DNA from: Cellulomonas cellasea
GTDB lineage: Bacteria > Actinomycetota > Actinomycetes > Actinomycetales > Cellulomonadaceae
NCBI RefSeq assembly: GCF_030372105.1
Contig: NZ_JAUDBQ010000016.1
Location: 1-64,000, forward strand
Reading direction: 5' to 3'
DNA length: 64,000 nucleotides
In this document: in pieces, positions 30,592 through 42,701 of the stretch
Layout of the letters: each line of letters starts with the position of its first letter
Position numbering within the stretch: the first letter of the stretch is position 1
Position numbers and translations under genes: made by a program
Notes under the pieces: generated by a model
The model's database searches: none
What the model was told of the DNA's origin: nothing
The model's input: only the letters and a program-made list of their open reading frames with translations

Positions 30592-31239
30592 TCAGCGCGA
30601 GCGGCGCAGCAGGTCCGGGAAGGCCCGGAACACGGCCGTCGCGACGAGCGCCGCGAGCAGGTTCTTGATGACGTCGCCCGGCAGGAAGGTGGCCCCAGCG
30701 GCGATCGCCTCAGTCGCCGACATGCCGAGGCGCCAGCCCATGACGGTGATGCCGATCGGGTGGATCAGCAGCAGGCTGGCGGTCATCGCCGAGCCGAACA
30801 GCGCCGGGTAGCGCAGCGCGGGCCGCACCGACGCCGCGCGCTGGGCGAGGAAGCCGGCGAGGAACGCGGCGAACGGGAATGCGAGCAGGTAGCCGGCCGA
30901 GGCTGTGCCGAGCACGCCGACGCCGCCGGAGCCGCCGGCGAACACGGGCAGGCCCGCGAAGCCGACCGACAGGTAGAGCAGCACCGCGAGGCTCCCGCGG
31001 CGCGACCCGAGCACCAGGCCCGCGAGCATGACGCCGAAGGTCTGCAGGGTGATCGGCACGGCCAGGCCCGCGACGGCGATGGGCGGCAGGATCGCGCACA
31101 CGGCGAGCAGCGCCGCGAACGTCGCCACCAGCGCGATGTCGGTGGCCGCCGACGTGCGGGCCAGGGGAAGGGGGGCGGTGGCGGGGACGGAGTCCGTGGA
31201 ACTGGCGCTGACGAGGGGCTCGCCGGGGATGTGGGACAT
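30592..31239 (-). CDS. bioY: Biotin transporter substrate-binding protein BioY
   Basis: A 215-residue membrane protein with six helices, the biotin-binding S-component. Family features are P-I-T-L-Q-T-F-G-V-M-L-A-G near 65 and G-T-A-S-A-G-Y-L-L-A-F-P near 115, and P-G-D-V-I-K-N near 190. ATG 31239 is chosen for AGGAGA 5 nt upstream; a longer frame from 31302 lacks a ribosome site. It leads bioY-bioM-bioN, the complete tripartite system. No biotin synthesis genes are in the window, so uptake may be the main source; this is inference. Confidence 0.92.
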   Translation of the reverse strand: MSHIPGEPLVSASSTDSVPATAPLPLARTSAATDIALVATFAALLAVCAILPPIAVAGLAVPITLQTFGVMLAGLVLGSRRGSLAVLLYLSVGFAGLPVFAGGSGGVGVLGTASAGYLLAFPFAAFLAGFLAQRAASVRPALRYPALFGSAMTASLLLIHPIGITVMGWRLGMSATEAIAAGATFLPGDVIKNLLAALVATAVFRAFPDLLRRSR

Positions 31240-31294
31240 GTCTCTCCTGAGATGGGGGAGCAGGGGTTCTGGTGCCGGACAGGGGCCTCGGGCC

Positions 31295-31321
31295 GTTGAC
31301 AACGCTAGCCGGTCGTAAACT
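31295..31321. promoter_or_regulatory. Divergent bioY / ABC-F promoter region
   Basis: GTTGACAAC (31295-31303) is a short palindrome containing a consensus TTGACA (31296-31301) for the plus strand. TAAACT (31316-31321) is a fair -10, but the spacer is only 14 nt. Minus-strand TAGCGT (31302-31307) could be the bioY -10. The assignments are tentative. Confidence 0.3.
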
Positions 31322-31407
31322 TGGTGGCGTTTGTGCCCGCGTCCAATGAAGATGACGGGCGTTCAGAGGAAACCCCAGTCGGCTCAGCCGGCGTTGGAAG
31401 GACATCC

Positions 31408-33006
<1,599 letters not shown>

Positions 33007-33010
33007 CGGC

Positions 33011-33037
33011 GGCGCCCGCGTGACACCCGCGGGCGCC
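33011..33037. terminator. Hairpin between convergent ABC-F and SURF1 genes
   Basis: Arms GGCGCCCGCG (33011-33020) and CGCGGGCGCC (33028-33037) pair perfectly with a 7-nt loop, 4 nt after the ABC-F stop. Confidence 0.7.
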
Positions 33038-33048
33038 CGTCGGCGTGC

Positions 33049-35371
<2,323 letters not shown>

Positions 35372-35429
35372 CCCCCGCCACCGCTCGACCCCTCCAGCAC
35401 TTCACGACTAGCGGAACGGAACAGCACCC

Positions 35430-36197
35430 ATGGGTCTGCTCGACGGCAAGAAGCTCCTCGTCACCGGCGTCCTCACCGACGGCTCGATCGCGTTCCACGT
35501 CGCGCGCCTCGCCCAGGAGCAGGGCGCGCAGGTGGTCCTGACCTCCTTCGGCCGGCAGTTCCGGCTCACGCAGGCCATCGCGCGGCGGCTGCCGCAGCCC
35601 GCGCCGGTGGTGCAGCTCGACGTCACCGACGAGGATGACCTGGCCGCGCTCGCGGACCGCGTGCGCGAGCACGTCGACGGGCTCGACGGCGTGGTCCACT
35701 CGATCGGCTTCGCGCCGCAGTCGGTGATGGGCGGCAACTTCCTCGCCGGCGAGTGGGACGACGTGGCCACCGCGCTGCGGGTCTCCGCGTACTCGCTCAA
35801 GTCGCTCGCCGTGGCGGCGCAGCCCCTGCTGGGCAGCGGCTCGTCGATCGTCGGCCTCACGTTCGACGCGCGCTACGCGTGGCCCGTGTACGACTGGATG
35901 GGCGTCGCGAAGGCCGCCTTCGAGTCCACCGCCCGCTACCTCGCCCGTGACCTGGGCCCCGAGGGCGTCCGCGTGAACCTCGTGTCCGCTGGCCCGATCC
36001 GCACCACGGCCGCCAAGTCGATCCCCGGCTTCGAGGCCATGGAGGGCGGCTGGCCCGACCGCGCGCCCCTCGGCTGGGACGTCACCGACCCCGAGCCCAC
36101 GGCGCGTGCCGTCGCCGCGCTGCTCTCCGACTGGTTCCCGGCGACGACGGGCGAGATCGTCCACGTCGACGGCGGCGTCCACGCGATGGGACTCTAG
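35430..36197 (+). CDS. fabI: Enoyl-[acyl-carrier-protein] reductase FabI/InhA type
   Basis: A 255-residue NADH-dependent reductase for the last step of fatty acid elongation. It starts G-L-L-D-G-K-K-L-L-V-T-G-V-L-T-D-G-S-I-A like InhA. The catalytic pair is Tyr154 and Lys161 (Y-D-W-M-G-V-A-K), and H-S-I-G-F-A-P lies near 90. The cofactor pocket and triclosan/isoniazid target region are conserved in kind. ATG 35430 has a GGAACGGA upstream; 58 nt separate it from fabG. Confidence 0.95.
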   Translation: MGLLDGKKLLVTGVLTDGSIAFHVARLAQEQGAQVVLTSFGRQFRLTQAIARRLPQPAPVVQLDVTDEDDLAALADRVREHVDGLDGVVHSIGFAPQSVMGGNFLAGEWDDVATALRVSAYSLKSLAVAAQPLLGSGSSIVGLTFDARYAWPVYDWMGVAKAAFESTARYLARDLGPEGVRVNLVSAGPIRTTAAKSIPGFEAMEGGWPDRAPLGWDVTDPEPTARAVAALLSDWFPATTGEIVHVDGGVHAMGL

Positions 36198-36200
36198 GGG

Positions 36201-36719
36201 GTGACCTCCACCGCGCCCCGACGTCTCGTGCTGCTCCGTCATGCCAAGGCGGAGCACGGCCAGCTCGAGGACTGGCTGCGGCCGCTCGCGCTCAAGGGGC
36301 GCGCGCAGGCGGCCGGCGTCGGGGCGAGCCTGGGACGCGACGGGCTCCTGCCCGACCATGTCGTGTGCTCGGCCGCCGTCCGCACCCGGCAGACCTGGGA
36401 CCTGGCGCGCGCCACGCTCCCCGGCGAGCCGGGGTCCGTCGACCTCAACGAGGACCTCTACCTCGCCGACACGCGCCGTGTGCTGGAGATCGTGCGCGCG
36501 GTGGGCGACGACGTGGCGACCCTGCTGGTCGTGGGGCATGAGCCGGTGATGTCGCAGGCCGCCGCCACGCTCGCCGGGCCAGGCTCCGACGAGGCGGTGC
36601 TCGACCGGGTGCGCCTGGGCGTGCCCACCGCCACCTACACGGTGCTCGAGACGGACGCCCGATGGTCGGAGCTGGAGCCGGACGGCGCCCGCCTGGTGCG
36701 GATGGTCGCCCCCGGCTGA
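36201..36719 (+). CDS. SixA-like histidine phosphatase
   Basis: A 172-residue branch 1 histidine phosphatase. The catalytic R-H-A-K-A-E is at 13-18 (phosphorylated His14), and the second His lies in V-V-G-H-E-P-V-M near 112. Small members such as SixA remove phosphate from phosphohistidine; others act on small molecules, so the substrate is open. The GTG lies 3 nt after fabI, implying cotranscription. It converges with serB 7 nt away. Confidence 0.9.
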   Translation: MTSTAPRRLVLLRHAKAEHGQLEDWLRPLALKGRAQAAGVGASLGRDGLLPDHVVCSAAVRTRQTWDLARATLPGEPGSVDLNEDLYLADTRRVLEIVRAVGDDVATLLVVGHEPVMSQAAATLAGPGSDEAVLDRVRLGVPTATYTVLETDARWSELEPDGARLVRMVAPG

Positions 36720-36726
36720 TCGGGCC

Positions 36727-37410
36727 TCAGCCGGCCAGGGTGAACGGCGCGAGGGCCAGCACGTCGTCGAGACGGCCGCGCACCACGGCGTCGGCCTGGC
36801 CGCACACCAGCGGCTTCGCGTTGAACGCGATGCCGAACCCGGCCTGGTCCAGCATGTCCAGGTCGTTGGCCCCGTCGCCGATCGCGATGGTCTGCTCCAA
36901 GGGGATGCCCGCCTCGGCGGCGAACTCGCGCAGCGCGATCGCCTTCGCGGCCCGGTCGATCACGGGGCCGCGCACCTGGCCGGTGAGCACCCCGTCGTGG
37001 GCCTCGAGGCCGTTCGCGCGGAACCGGGTGATGCCCAGGCTCGCCGCCAGCGGCTCCACCACCTCGACGAAGCCGCCGGAGACGAGCGCCACCGGCCAGC
37101 CGCGCGCGTCGAGCTCGGCGACGAGCTCGACGGCGCCGGGGGTGAGCTCGACCTCCGCCAGCACGTCGCCGAACACCGAGGTGCTCAGTCCGGCCAGGGT
37201 GGCGACCCGCTGGTGCAGGGAGGCCGCGAAGTCGATCTCCCCGCGCATCGCCCGGTCGGTGATGTCCGCCACCGCGTCGAGCGAGCCCGCCCGCGCCGCG
37301 AGGAGCTCGATCACCTCCGCCGTGATGAGCGTCGAGTCGACGTCCATCACCACGAGTCGGGGGGCGGCGGAGGTCGCGGGGGTGCTCAGGGCGTCAGGCA
37401 GCGTGCTCAC
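36727..37410 (-). CDS. serB: Phosphoserine phosphatase SerB
   Basis: A 227-residue HAD phosphatase, the last step of serine synthesis. Nucleophile motif D-V-D-S-T at 23-27, G-G-F near 113 (S-G-G-F-V-E-V-V), and the metal motif G-D-G-A-N-D-L-D-M near 180. It lacks the N-terminal ACT domains of some actinobacterial SerB. GTG 37410 follows a -10 by 6 nt. Single gene between convergent sixA-like and glgC. Confidence 0.92.
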   Translation of the reverse strand: MSTLPDALSTPATSAAPRLVVMDVDSTLITAEVIELLAARAGSLDAVADITDRAMRGEIDFAASLHQRVATLAGLSTSVFGDVLAEVELTPGAVELVAELDARGWPVALVSGGFVEVVEPLAASLGITRFRANGLEAHDGVLTGQVRGPVIDRAAKAIALREFAAEAGIPLEQTIAIGDGANDLDMLDQAGFGIAFNAKPLVCGQADAVVRGRLDDVLALAPFTLAG

Positions 37411-37416
37411 CTGGGC

Positions 37417-37422
37417 AGGGTA
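37417..37422 (-). promoter_or_regulatory. serB -10 element, leaderless type
   Basis: Minus-strand TACCCT ends 6 nt before GTG 37410. Confidence 0.5.
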
Positions 37423-37453
37423 GTGCGCGGGGCTCCGAGCCCACCTGCGGTGC

Positions 37454-38695
37454 TCACGCCTTGATGACTGTGCCCTTCGGGACCACGGTGATGCCCGTCT
37501 CGGTGACGGTGAAGCCGCGCGCGAGGTCGTGCTCGCGGTCCAGTCCCACCCGTGCCCGCTCGGGCACCACCACGTTCTTGTCGAGGATGGCGCGGTGCAC
37601 CTGCGCGTACCTGTCGACGGTCACGCCGTCCATCAGCACGGAGTCGGTGACCTGGGCCCACGAGTGCAGGTACACGCCGGGGGACAGCACCGAGCCGGAG
37701 ACCGTCGCGCCGGAGACCAGCACGCCGGGGGAGACGATCGAATCGGCGGCGTGGCCGAGGCGGCCGGCGCCCGCGTGCACGAACTTGGCGGGCGGCAGGC
37801 CGGTGTAGCCGGTGTGCAGCGGCCACTCGTAGTTGTAGAGGTTGAACACGGGCTCGATGGAGATGAGGTCCTGGTTCGCGTCGTAGTACGAGTCGAGCGT
37901 CCCGACGTCGCGCCAGTAGTCGCGGTCGCGCGGCGTGGAGCCGGGCACGTCGTTGCGGATGAAGTCGTACACCGCGGCGGTGCCGCGCTCCACGAACGCG
38001 GGGACGAGGTCGCCGCCCATGTCGTGGCGCGAGGTGGGGTTCTCGGCGTCGGCAGTCACCGCGCGCACCAGGGCGTCGGCGTTGACGACGTAGTTGCCCA
38101 TCGACGCGAGGATCTCGTTCGGGGAGTCCGCCAGGCCCTGCGGGTCGACGGGCTTCTCACGGAACGCGGTGATGCGGGTCGGGTCGTCCGCGGACGTCTC
38201 GATGACGCCGAACTGGTCGGACATCTCGATGGGCTGGCGGATGCCCGCGACGGTCAGCTCGGCGCCCGAGGCGATGTGCTGGTCGACCATCTGGGAGAAG
38301 TCCATGCGGTACACGTGGTCCGCGCCCACGACCACGACGATGTCGGGCCGCTCGTCGTCGATGATGTTCAGGCACTGGTAGATCGCGTCGGCGCTGCCCA
38401 GGTACCAGTGCTTGCCCACCCGCTGCTGCGCGGGCACCGGCGCCACGTAGTTGCCGAGCAGCGACGACATGCGCCACGTCTTGGTGACGTGCCGGTCGAG
38501 GCTGTGGGACTTGTACTGCGTGAGCACGATGATGTGCAGGTAGTGGGAGTTCACGAGGTTCGACAAGGCGAAGTCGACGAGGCGGTAGATCCCACCGAAC
38601 GGCACCGCGGGCTTGGCCCGGGCTGCCGTCAAGGGCATGAGTCTCTTGCCCTCTCCACCTGCAAGGACGATCGCAAGGACGCGCGGCGCTGCCAT
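37454..38695 (-). CDS. glgC: Glucose-1-phosphate adenylyltransferase GlgC
   Basis: A 413-residue enzyme making ADP-glucose from glucose 1-phosphate and ATP. The N-terminal [16 protein letters not shown] is the nucleotidyl transfer motif (9-24); K-P-A-V-P-F-G-G at 28-35; the G-A-D-H-V-Y-R-M-D near 122; C-terminal left-handed helix repeats ([12 protein letters not shown]). ATG 38695 follows a -10 by 6 nt. Divergent from glgA, as in Mycobacterium tuberculosis. Confidence 0.95.
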   Translation of the reverse strand: MAAPRVLAIVLAGGEGKRLMPLTAARAKPAVPFGGIYRLVDFALSNLVNSHYLHIIVLTQYKSHSLDRHVTKTWRMSSLLGNYVAPVPAQQRVGKHWYLGSADAIYQCLNIIDDERPDIVVVVGADHVYRMDFSQMVDQHIASGAELTVAGIRQPIEMSDQFGVIETSADDPTRITAFREKPVDPQGLADSPNEILASMGNYVVNADALVRAVTADAENPTSRHDMGGDLVPAFVERGTAAVYDFIRNDVPGSTPRDRDYWRDVGTLDSYYDANQDLISIEPVFNLYNYEWPLHTGYTGLPPAKFVHAGAGRLGHAADSIVSPGVLVSGATVSGSVLSPGVYLHSWAQVTDSVLMDGVTVDRYAQVHRAILDKNVVVPERARVGLDREHDLARGFTVTETGITVVPKGTVIKA

Positions 38696-38701
38696 GGCAT
38701 G

Positions 38702-38707
38702 ACCCTA
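38702..38707 (-). promoter_or_regulatory. glgC -10 element, leaderless type
   Basis: Minus-strand TAGGGT ends 6 nt before ATG 38695. Confidence 0.5.
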
Positions 38708-38742
38708 GGGCCACCGACCCGTCCGGGGCGAGGCGGCGGCGA

Positions 38743-38770
38743 TTGAGGCGCTAGCGTGTCGCGCTAAACG
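38743..38770 (+). promoter_or_regulatory. Candidate glgA promoter
   Basis: TTGAGG (38743-38748) and TAAACG (38765-38770) with a 16-nt spacer. TAGCGT nearby is an alternative -10. A GGGGAGGG ribosome site lies before GTG 38807, so this mRNA has a leader of about 30 nt. Confidence 0.4.
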
Positions 38771-38806
38771 GCTGGGCGGATCCACTGCCCACGGGGAGGG
38801 ACAGAC

Positions 38807-40054
38807 GTGCGGATCGACCTGTTGACGCGTGAGTACCCGCCGCATGTGTACGGCGGCGCAGGGGTGCACGTCGCGGAGTTGGCGGCGGTCTTGCGGCGCA
38901 GCATCGACGTGCGCGTGCAGTGCTTCGACGGCGGGCGGCATGAGCCGGGCGTCGTGGGGCACGCGGTCCCCGCGGAGCTGGCCGACGCGAACCCGGCACT
39001 GGCCACGTTCGGCGTCGACCTGCGGATCGCCGACGCCGTGGGCCGCCCCGGCGACCGGGTCGCCGAGCACGACGTCGACGGGCCCGCCGAGCTGGTCCAC
39101 TCCCACACCTGGTACGCGAACCTCGCCGGCCGCCTCGCCGCGCTGCAGTACGGCATCCCGCATGTGGTGACCGCGCACTCCCTCGAGCCGCTGCGGCCCT
39201 GGAAGGCCGAGCAGCTCGGCGGCGGGTACGCGTTGTCGAGCTGGGCCGAGCGCACCGCGTTCGAGTCCGCCGACGCGGTCATCGCCGTCAGCGCCGGGAT
39301 GCGCCAGGACATCCTGCGCAGCTACCCGCAGGTGGACCCCGCGCGGGTGCACGTGGTGCACAACGGCATCGACCTGGACGGCTGGCAGCGGCCCACCGAC
39401 GCCGCCGAGCTGGCCCGGGCCGACGAGGTGGTGCGGGGGCTCGGCATCGACCCCGAGCGGCCGTCTGTGGTGTTCGTCGGCCGGATCACCCGGCAGAAGG
39501 GCCTGCCGTACCTGCTGCGCGCCGCCGAGGCGCTGCCGCCCGAGGTCCAGCTCGTGCTGTGCGCGGGGGCCCCGGACACCCCGGAGATCGCCGCGGAGGT
39601 CAGCGGCCTGGTGGCGGACCTGCGCACGCGCCGCGACGGCGTGGTGTGGATCGAGCAGATGCTGCCGCGCCCCGACTTGATCGCCGTGCTCGCCAGCGGC
39701 ACGGTCTTCGCATGCCCGTCGGTGTACGAGCCCCTCGGCATCGTCAACCTGGAGGCCATGGCTGTCGGCCTGCCCGTGGTGGGCAGTGCCACGGGTGGCA
39801 TCCCCGAGGTGGTCGACGACGGCGTGACCGGGGTGCTGGTGCCGATCGAGCAGCTGCAGGACGGCACCGGCACGCCCGTCGACCCCCAGAAGTTCGTCGC
39901 CGACCTCGCCGCGGCGCTCGTGAACATGGTGGGCGACCCGGCGCGCGCCGCCGAGATGGGCGTCGCGGCGCGCCGGCGCGTGGAGGAGCACTTCTCCTGG
40001 GAGGCGGTGGCCGAGAGCACGCTCGAGGTCTACCGCTCGGTGCTGCCGGGCTGA
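38807..40054 (+). CDS. glgA: Actinobacterial glycogen synthase / maltose-1-phosphate synthase (GlgA/GlgM type)
   Basis: A 415-residue GT4-type glycosyltransferase. It opens I-D-L-L-T-R-E-Y-P-P-H-V-Y-G-G-A-G-V-H, then H-S-H-T-W-Y-A-N near 98. The donor domain has F-V-G-R-I-T-R-Q-K-G near 223 and C-P-S-V-Y-E-P-L-G-I-V-N-L-E-A near 305. Relatives of this size (Rv1212c type) use ADP-glucose and glucose 1-phosphate to make maltose 1-phosphate for the GlgE route; older annotation is glycogen synthase. Divergent from glgC, which supplies ADP-glucose. Confidence 0.92.
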   Translation: MRIDLLTREYPPHVYGGAGVHVAELAAVLRRSIDVRVQCFDGGRHEPGVVGHAVPAELADANPALATFGVDLRIADAVGRPGDRVAEHDVDGPAELVHSHTWYANLAGRLAALQYGIPHVVTAHSLEPLRPWKAEQLGGGYALSSWAERTAFESADAVIAVSAGMRQDILRSYPQVDPARVHVVHNGIDLDGWQRPTDAAELARADEVVRGLGIDPERPSVVFVGRITRQKGLPYLLRAAEALPPEVQLVLCAGAPDTPEIAAEVSGLVADLRTRRDGVVWIEQMLPRPDLIAVLASGTVFACPSVYEPLGIVNLEAMAVGLPVVGSATGGIPEVVDDGVTGVLVPIEQLQDGTGTPVDPQKFVADLAAALVNMVGDPARAAEMGVAARRRVEEHFSWEAVAESTLEVYRSVLPG

Positions 40055-40069
40055 GCCGCCCGCCGCAGG

Positions 40070-40858
40070 TTAGGGGTGCGTGGGCTGCTGCTGGGTGGCC
40101 GCCGACATCGCGCGGCGGGCCGCTCGGTCCACCTCGCGCAGGGCTGTGGACCGCTGGTCCGCCTGCCACAGGTTCACCGCGCCGCCGTCGTCAGCGGTGG
40201 CGAGCTCCACGATGGCCCGCAGCCGCGCGGCGCTGCCGAGCACCCGCACGCGTCGCCCGTCGATGCTGCTGGGCAGCGCCCAGCCCGGGTCGACGCCAGT
40301 GCGCAGCGCGGCGATCGCGTCCGCCGCGTCGGGGCGCCATCGGGCGACGTCGAGCGAGGCCAGGGCCTCGGTCGCCTGCGTGAGGGCCCGGCGCAGCTCG
40401 GACTCCGAGTCCGAGAGCGAGCCGACCTGCCCGTGGAAGGTCGTGCGCCAGTCCGGCACCCGCTGGACGTCCCACGTCACCAGGTGGCCCTGCTCGTACA
40501 CCGACCCGAACGCCTCGACCTCCGGCACCGCCGCCCACGCGCCCTGGTCGGTGTGCACCAGCACGCACTCGCCGGCATGCGTCGCGGCGCTGGACACCAC
40601 GGCCGGCACGCCTGTGGGGTCGCCGGGGGCGGGAAGCACTGCCGCGACGGCCCGCGGGCCCGACGCCCAGGCGGCGACCAGCTCGGACAGCGTCCCGCCG
40701 AGCTCGGCGGCGTCGTCGGCGGTCCGCACGGCATGCGGCTCGTCGTCGCCCTCCACCGCCTCGAGGAGCCGGCGGACGGGCGCGGCGCCCGCGCCCACCT
40801 CCTGCAGCCAGAGCGCGAGGACGACCGATCGCGGCAGGGCCAGTGCGGAGTGATCCAT
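40070..40858 (-). CDS. Hypothetical protein, unknown function
   Basis: A 262-residue soluble protein with no domain I recognise. Two alpha/beta-looking parts flank a central L-V-T-W-D-V-Q-R-V-P-D-W segment near 125-140; a long Glu/Leu/Ala helix (S-D-S-E-S-E-L-R-R-A-L-T-Q-A-T-E-A-L) follows near 150-168. ATG 40858 follows a TAGGTT -10 by 6 nt. It faces glgA and is divergent from an ABC ATPase gene 64 nt away. Confidence 0.8.
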   Translation of the reverse strand: MDHSALALPRSVVLALWLQEVGAGAAPVRRLLEAVEGDDEPHAVRTADDAAELGGTLSELVAAWASGPRAVAAVLPAPGDPTGVPAVVSSAATHAGECVLVHTDQGAWAAVPEVEAFGSVYEQGHLVTWDVQRVPDWRTTFHGQVGSLSDSESELRRALTQATEALASLDVARWRPDAADAIAALRTGVDPGWALPSSIDGRRVRVLGSAARLRAIVELATADDGGAVNLWQADQRSTALREVDRAARRAMSAATQQQPTHP

Positions 40859-40864
40859 CGCACC

Positions 40865-40870
40865 AACCTA
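40865..40870 (-). promoter_or_regulatory. -10 element of the 40070-40858 gene, leaderless type
   Basis: Minus-strand TAGGTT ends 6 nt before ATG 40858. Confidence 0.5.
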
Positions 40871-40908
40871 CGACGCGCGGCGCGTCCCCCGACCGAACCG
40901 CGCCCGAC

Positions 40909-40914
40909 TAGGGT
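40909..40914 (+). promoter_or_regulatory. -10 element of the ABC ATPase gene, leaderless type
   Basis: TAGGGT ends 8 nt before ATG 40923. A GTG at 40917 would be only 2 nt away, so the ATG is preferred. Confidence 0.45.
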
Positions 40915-40922
40915 TTGTGCCC

Positions 40923-41708
40923 ATGAGTGACGTGCTCGACCTGCAGGACGTGTCCATCCGCCGTGGGACCACGACGATCCTCGACGGGGTGTCGTGGACG
41001 GTGCGCGACGGCGAGCGCTGGGTGGTGCTCGGGCGCAACGGCGCCGGCAAGACGACGCTGCTGCAGATTGCCGCGGGGCGGATGCACCCGTCGTCGGGCA
41101 CGGCGGACCTGCTGGGCTCCCGCCTCGGGCGGGTCGACGTCTTCGAGCTGCGCCCGCGCATCGGGCTGTCCAGCGCCGCGCTCGCGGACCGCATCCCCGC
41201 GGGCGAGCTGGTGCGCGACGTCGTCCTCACCGCCGCGTACGGCGTGACCGGGCGGTGGCGCGAGGCCTACGAGTCCCTCGACGAGGGGCGCGCCCAGGAC
41301 CTGATGGCGGCGTTCGGGGTGGACCACCTGGCCAGCCGCCGGTTCGGGACGCTCAGCGAGGGGGAGCGCAAGCGCGCCCAGATCGCCCGATCGCTGATGA
41401 CCGACCCGGAGCTGCTGCTGCTCGACGAGCCCGCCGCCGGACTGGACCTGGGCGGCCGCGAGGAACTGGTCTCCGCGCTGGCCGAGCTCGCGCGCGACCG
41501 CCGCTCGCCGGTGATGGTGCTGGTCACGCACCACGTCGAGGAGATCCCGCCGGGCTTCACGCACCTGCTGCTGCTGCGCGATGGCAAGGTGCACTCGGCG
41601 GGCCCGATGGAGGAGACGCTCACCGCGGAGAACCTCTCCTCGGCGTTCGGCCTCGAGCTGGTGGTGGACCGCCACGGCGACCGCTGGGCGGCCCGCGCCG
41701 CGTCCTGA
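40923..41708 (+). CDS. Stand-alone ABC transporter ATP-binding protein
   Basis: A 261-residue ABC ATPase with no permease beside it. Walker A G-R-N-G-A-G-K-T-T near 38, signature L-S-E-G-E-R-K-R-A near 142 (Glu in place of the usual Gly), Walker B L-L-L-L-D-E-P-A-A near 162, H-loop V-T-H-H-V-E near 200. The end P-P-G-F-T-H-L-L-L-L-R resembles YlmA/ModF-like soluble ATPases. Substrate and partner are unknown. Confidence 0.87.
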   Translation: MSDVLDLQDVSIRRGTTTILDGVSWTVRDGERWVVLGRNGAGKTTLLQIAAGRMHPSSGTADLLGSRLGRVDVFELRPRIGLSSAALADRIPAGELVRDVVLTAAYGVTGRWREAYESLDEGRAQDLMAAFGVDHLASRRFGTLSEGERKRAQIARSLMTDPELLLLDEPAAGLDLGGREELVSALAELARDRRSPVMVLVTHHVEEIPPGFTHLLLLRDGKVHSAGPMEETLTAENLSSAFGLELVVDRHGDRWAARAAS

Positions 41709-41747
41709 GCCTCGCCCGTCCTGAGCCTCGCCGGGCCTGAGCCTCGC
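41704..41747. repeat. Three copies of a 16-bp repeat between convergent genes
   Basis: CCTGAGCCTCGC occurs at 41704-41715, 41720-41731 and 41736-41747, with 4-nt spacers, a strict 16-bp period. The first copy contains the TGA stop of the ABC ATPase, and the third abuts the stop of the convergent hydrolase. No good hairpin was seen. Confidence 0.8.
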
Positions 41748-41748
41748 G

Positions 41749-42603
41749 TCAGGCGGCCGCGAAGTCGGCGACGGCCTGGACGACCTCGGGCGCGGTGAGC
41801 ATGCGCTGGTGGTCGAGGCCTCGGGTCACGAGCAGCTCGCCGGCGTCCGCGTGGGCGGCGAGCATGCGCTGGCCGTGCGCGATCGGCACCACAGGGTCCT
41901 CGTCGTCGTGGACCACGAGCACGGGGATCTGAGGGTCGTGCGGGCCCCGGTCCACCGTGAGGCTGCGCCAGGTGTGGTCCTCCTTGCGCAGGTGGCGCTC
42001 GACCCGGCTGCGGACGGCCGAGGTGAGCCGCGGGTGCAGGTCGAGCTGCCGCGAGAAGGTCTGGAGCAGGTGCTCCGGGTCGCTCACGGGGGCCAGGGCG
42101 GCGAAGCGCTCCGCGGGCACGCCCTGGCGTAGGGCCAGCGTGGCGCCGAGCGCCCCGAAGGAGTGCGCGACGAGGGCGGTCAGCGGGCCGGTGTCCTGGA
42201 CGATCTGATCGATCACGGCGGCGACCTGGGGCACGTCGGTGGTGCGGCCGGGCGAGTCGCCGTGGCCGGGGGCGTCGAAGGCGATGGGGGACAGGCCCCG
42301 CGCGGCGAGCGCGGCCGCGAGGGGCGCCCATCGGGAGGCGCGGGCCTGCCAGCCGTGCACCAGGAGCACGGGGCGGGCGCCGTCGCCCCAGTGGTAGGCG
42401 CGCACGGTGGCGCCCCGCCCCGTGGCGCCCCGCACCGCCACGTCGCGGACGTCGGCGCTGGCCAGGGCCTCGCGCTCGATGGACCAGACCCGCGCACGGG
42501 GCACGGGGCTGAGGAACAGGGCCGCGGCCCCGGCGCTGGCGAGGGGCGGGGCCAGGCGGTGGGTCACTCGCAGGGCGTGGCGCGCGGTGACACGCAGGTC
42601 CAT
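41749..42603 (-). CDS. Alpha/beta hydrolase
   Basis: A 284-residue hydrolase. V-L-L-V-H-G-W (oxyanion) near 82, F-D-A-P-G-H-G-D-S near 108, nucleophile V-A-H-S-F-G-A near 146, acid D in V-V-H-D-D-E-D-P-V near 231, and His in G-L-D-H-Q-R near 263. A hydrophobic N-terminal stretch (A-S-A-G-A-A-A-L-F-L) may be an anchor. ATG 42603 has GAGGAG 8 nt upstream. It is divergent from a TetR gene, and the TetR operator overlaps its -10, so it is probably the regulated target. Confidence 0.88.
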   Translation of the reverse strand: MDLRVTARHALRVTHRLAPPLASAGAAALFLSPVPRARVWSIEREALASADVRDVAVRGATGRGATVRAYHWGDGARPVLLVHGWQARASRWAPLAAALAARGLSPIAFDAPGHGDSPGRTTDVPQVAAVIDQIVQDTGPLTALVAHSFGALGATLALRQGVPAERFAALAPVSDPEHLLQTFSRQLDLHPRLTSAVRSRVERHLRKEDHTWRSLTVDRGPHDPQIPVLVVHDDEDPVVPIAHGQRMLAAHADAGELLVTRGLDHQRMLTAPEVVQAVADFAAA

Positions 42604-42642
42604 GGTCGTTCTCCTCGGCGGTGTCAAGCGTCACGCGACAAT

Positions 42643-42658
42643 ACGCACGGACGTGCGT
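42643..42658. promoter_or_regulatory. TetR operator in the divergent gap
   Basis: ACGCACG (42643-42649) and CGTGCGT (42652-42658) form a perfect 7-bp inverted repeat around GA. It touches the minus-strand -10 TATTGT (42638-42643) of the hydrolase and sits just upstream of the TetR -35. Confidence 0.7.
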
Positions 42659-42666
42659 TCAGAGCA

Positions 42667-42695
42667 TTGCACAGGTCCCGGCCGCCGGATAGCGT
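42667..42695 (+). promoter_or_regulatory. TetR gene promoter, leaderless type
   Basis: TTGCAC (42667-42672), a 17-nt spacer and TAGCGT (42690-42695), ending 6 nt before ATG 42702. One of the clearest promoters in the window. Confidence 0.7.
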
Positions 42696-42701
42696 CCCCG
42701 C

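Noticed and set aside
31296-31321. Standard sigma-70 promoter TTGACA/TAAACT for the ABC-F gene
   Set aside because: The spacer is 14 nt, too short for a normal promoter; listed only as a tentative region.
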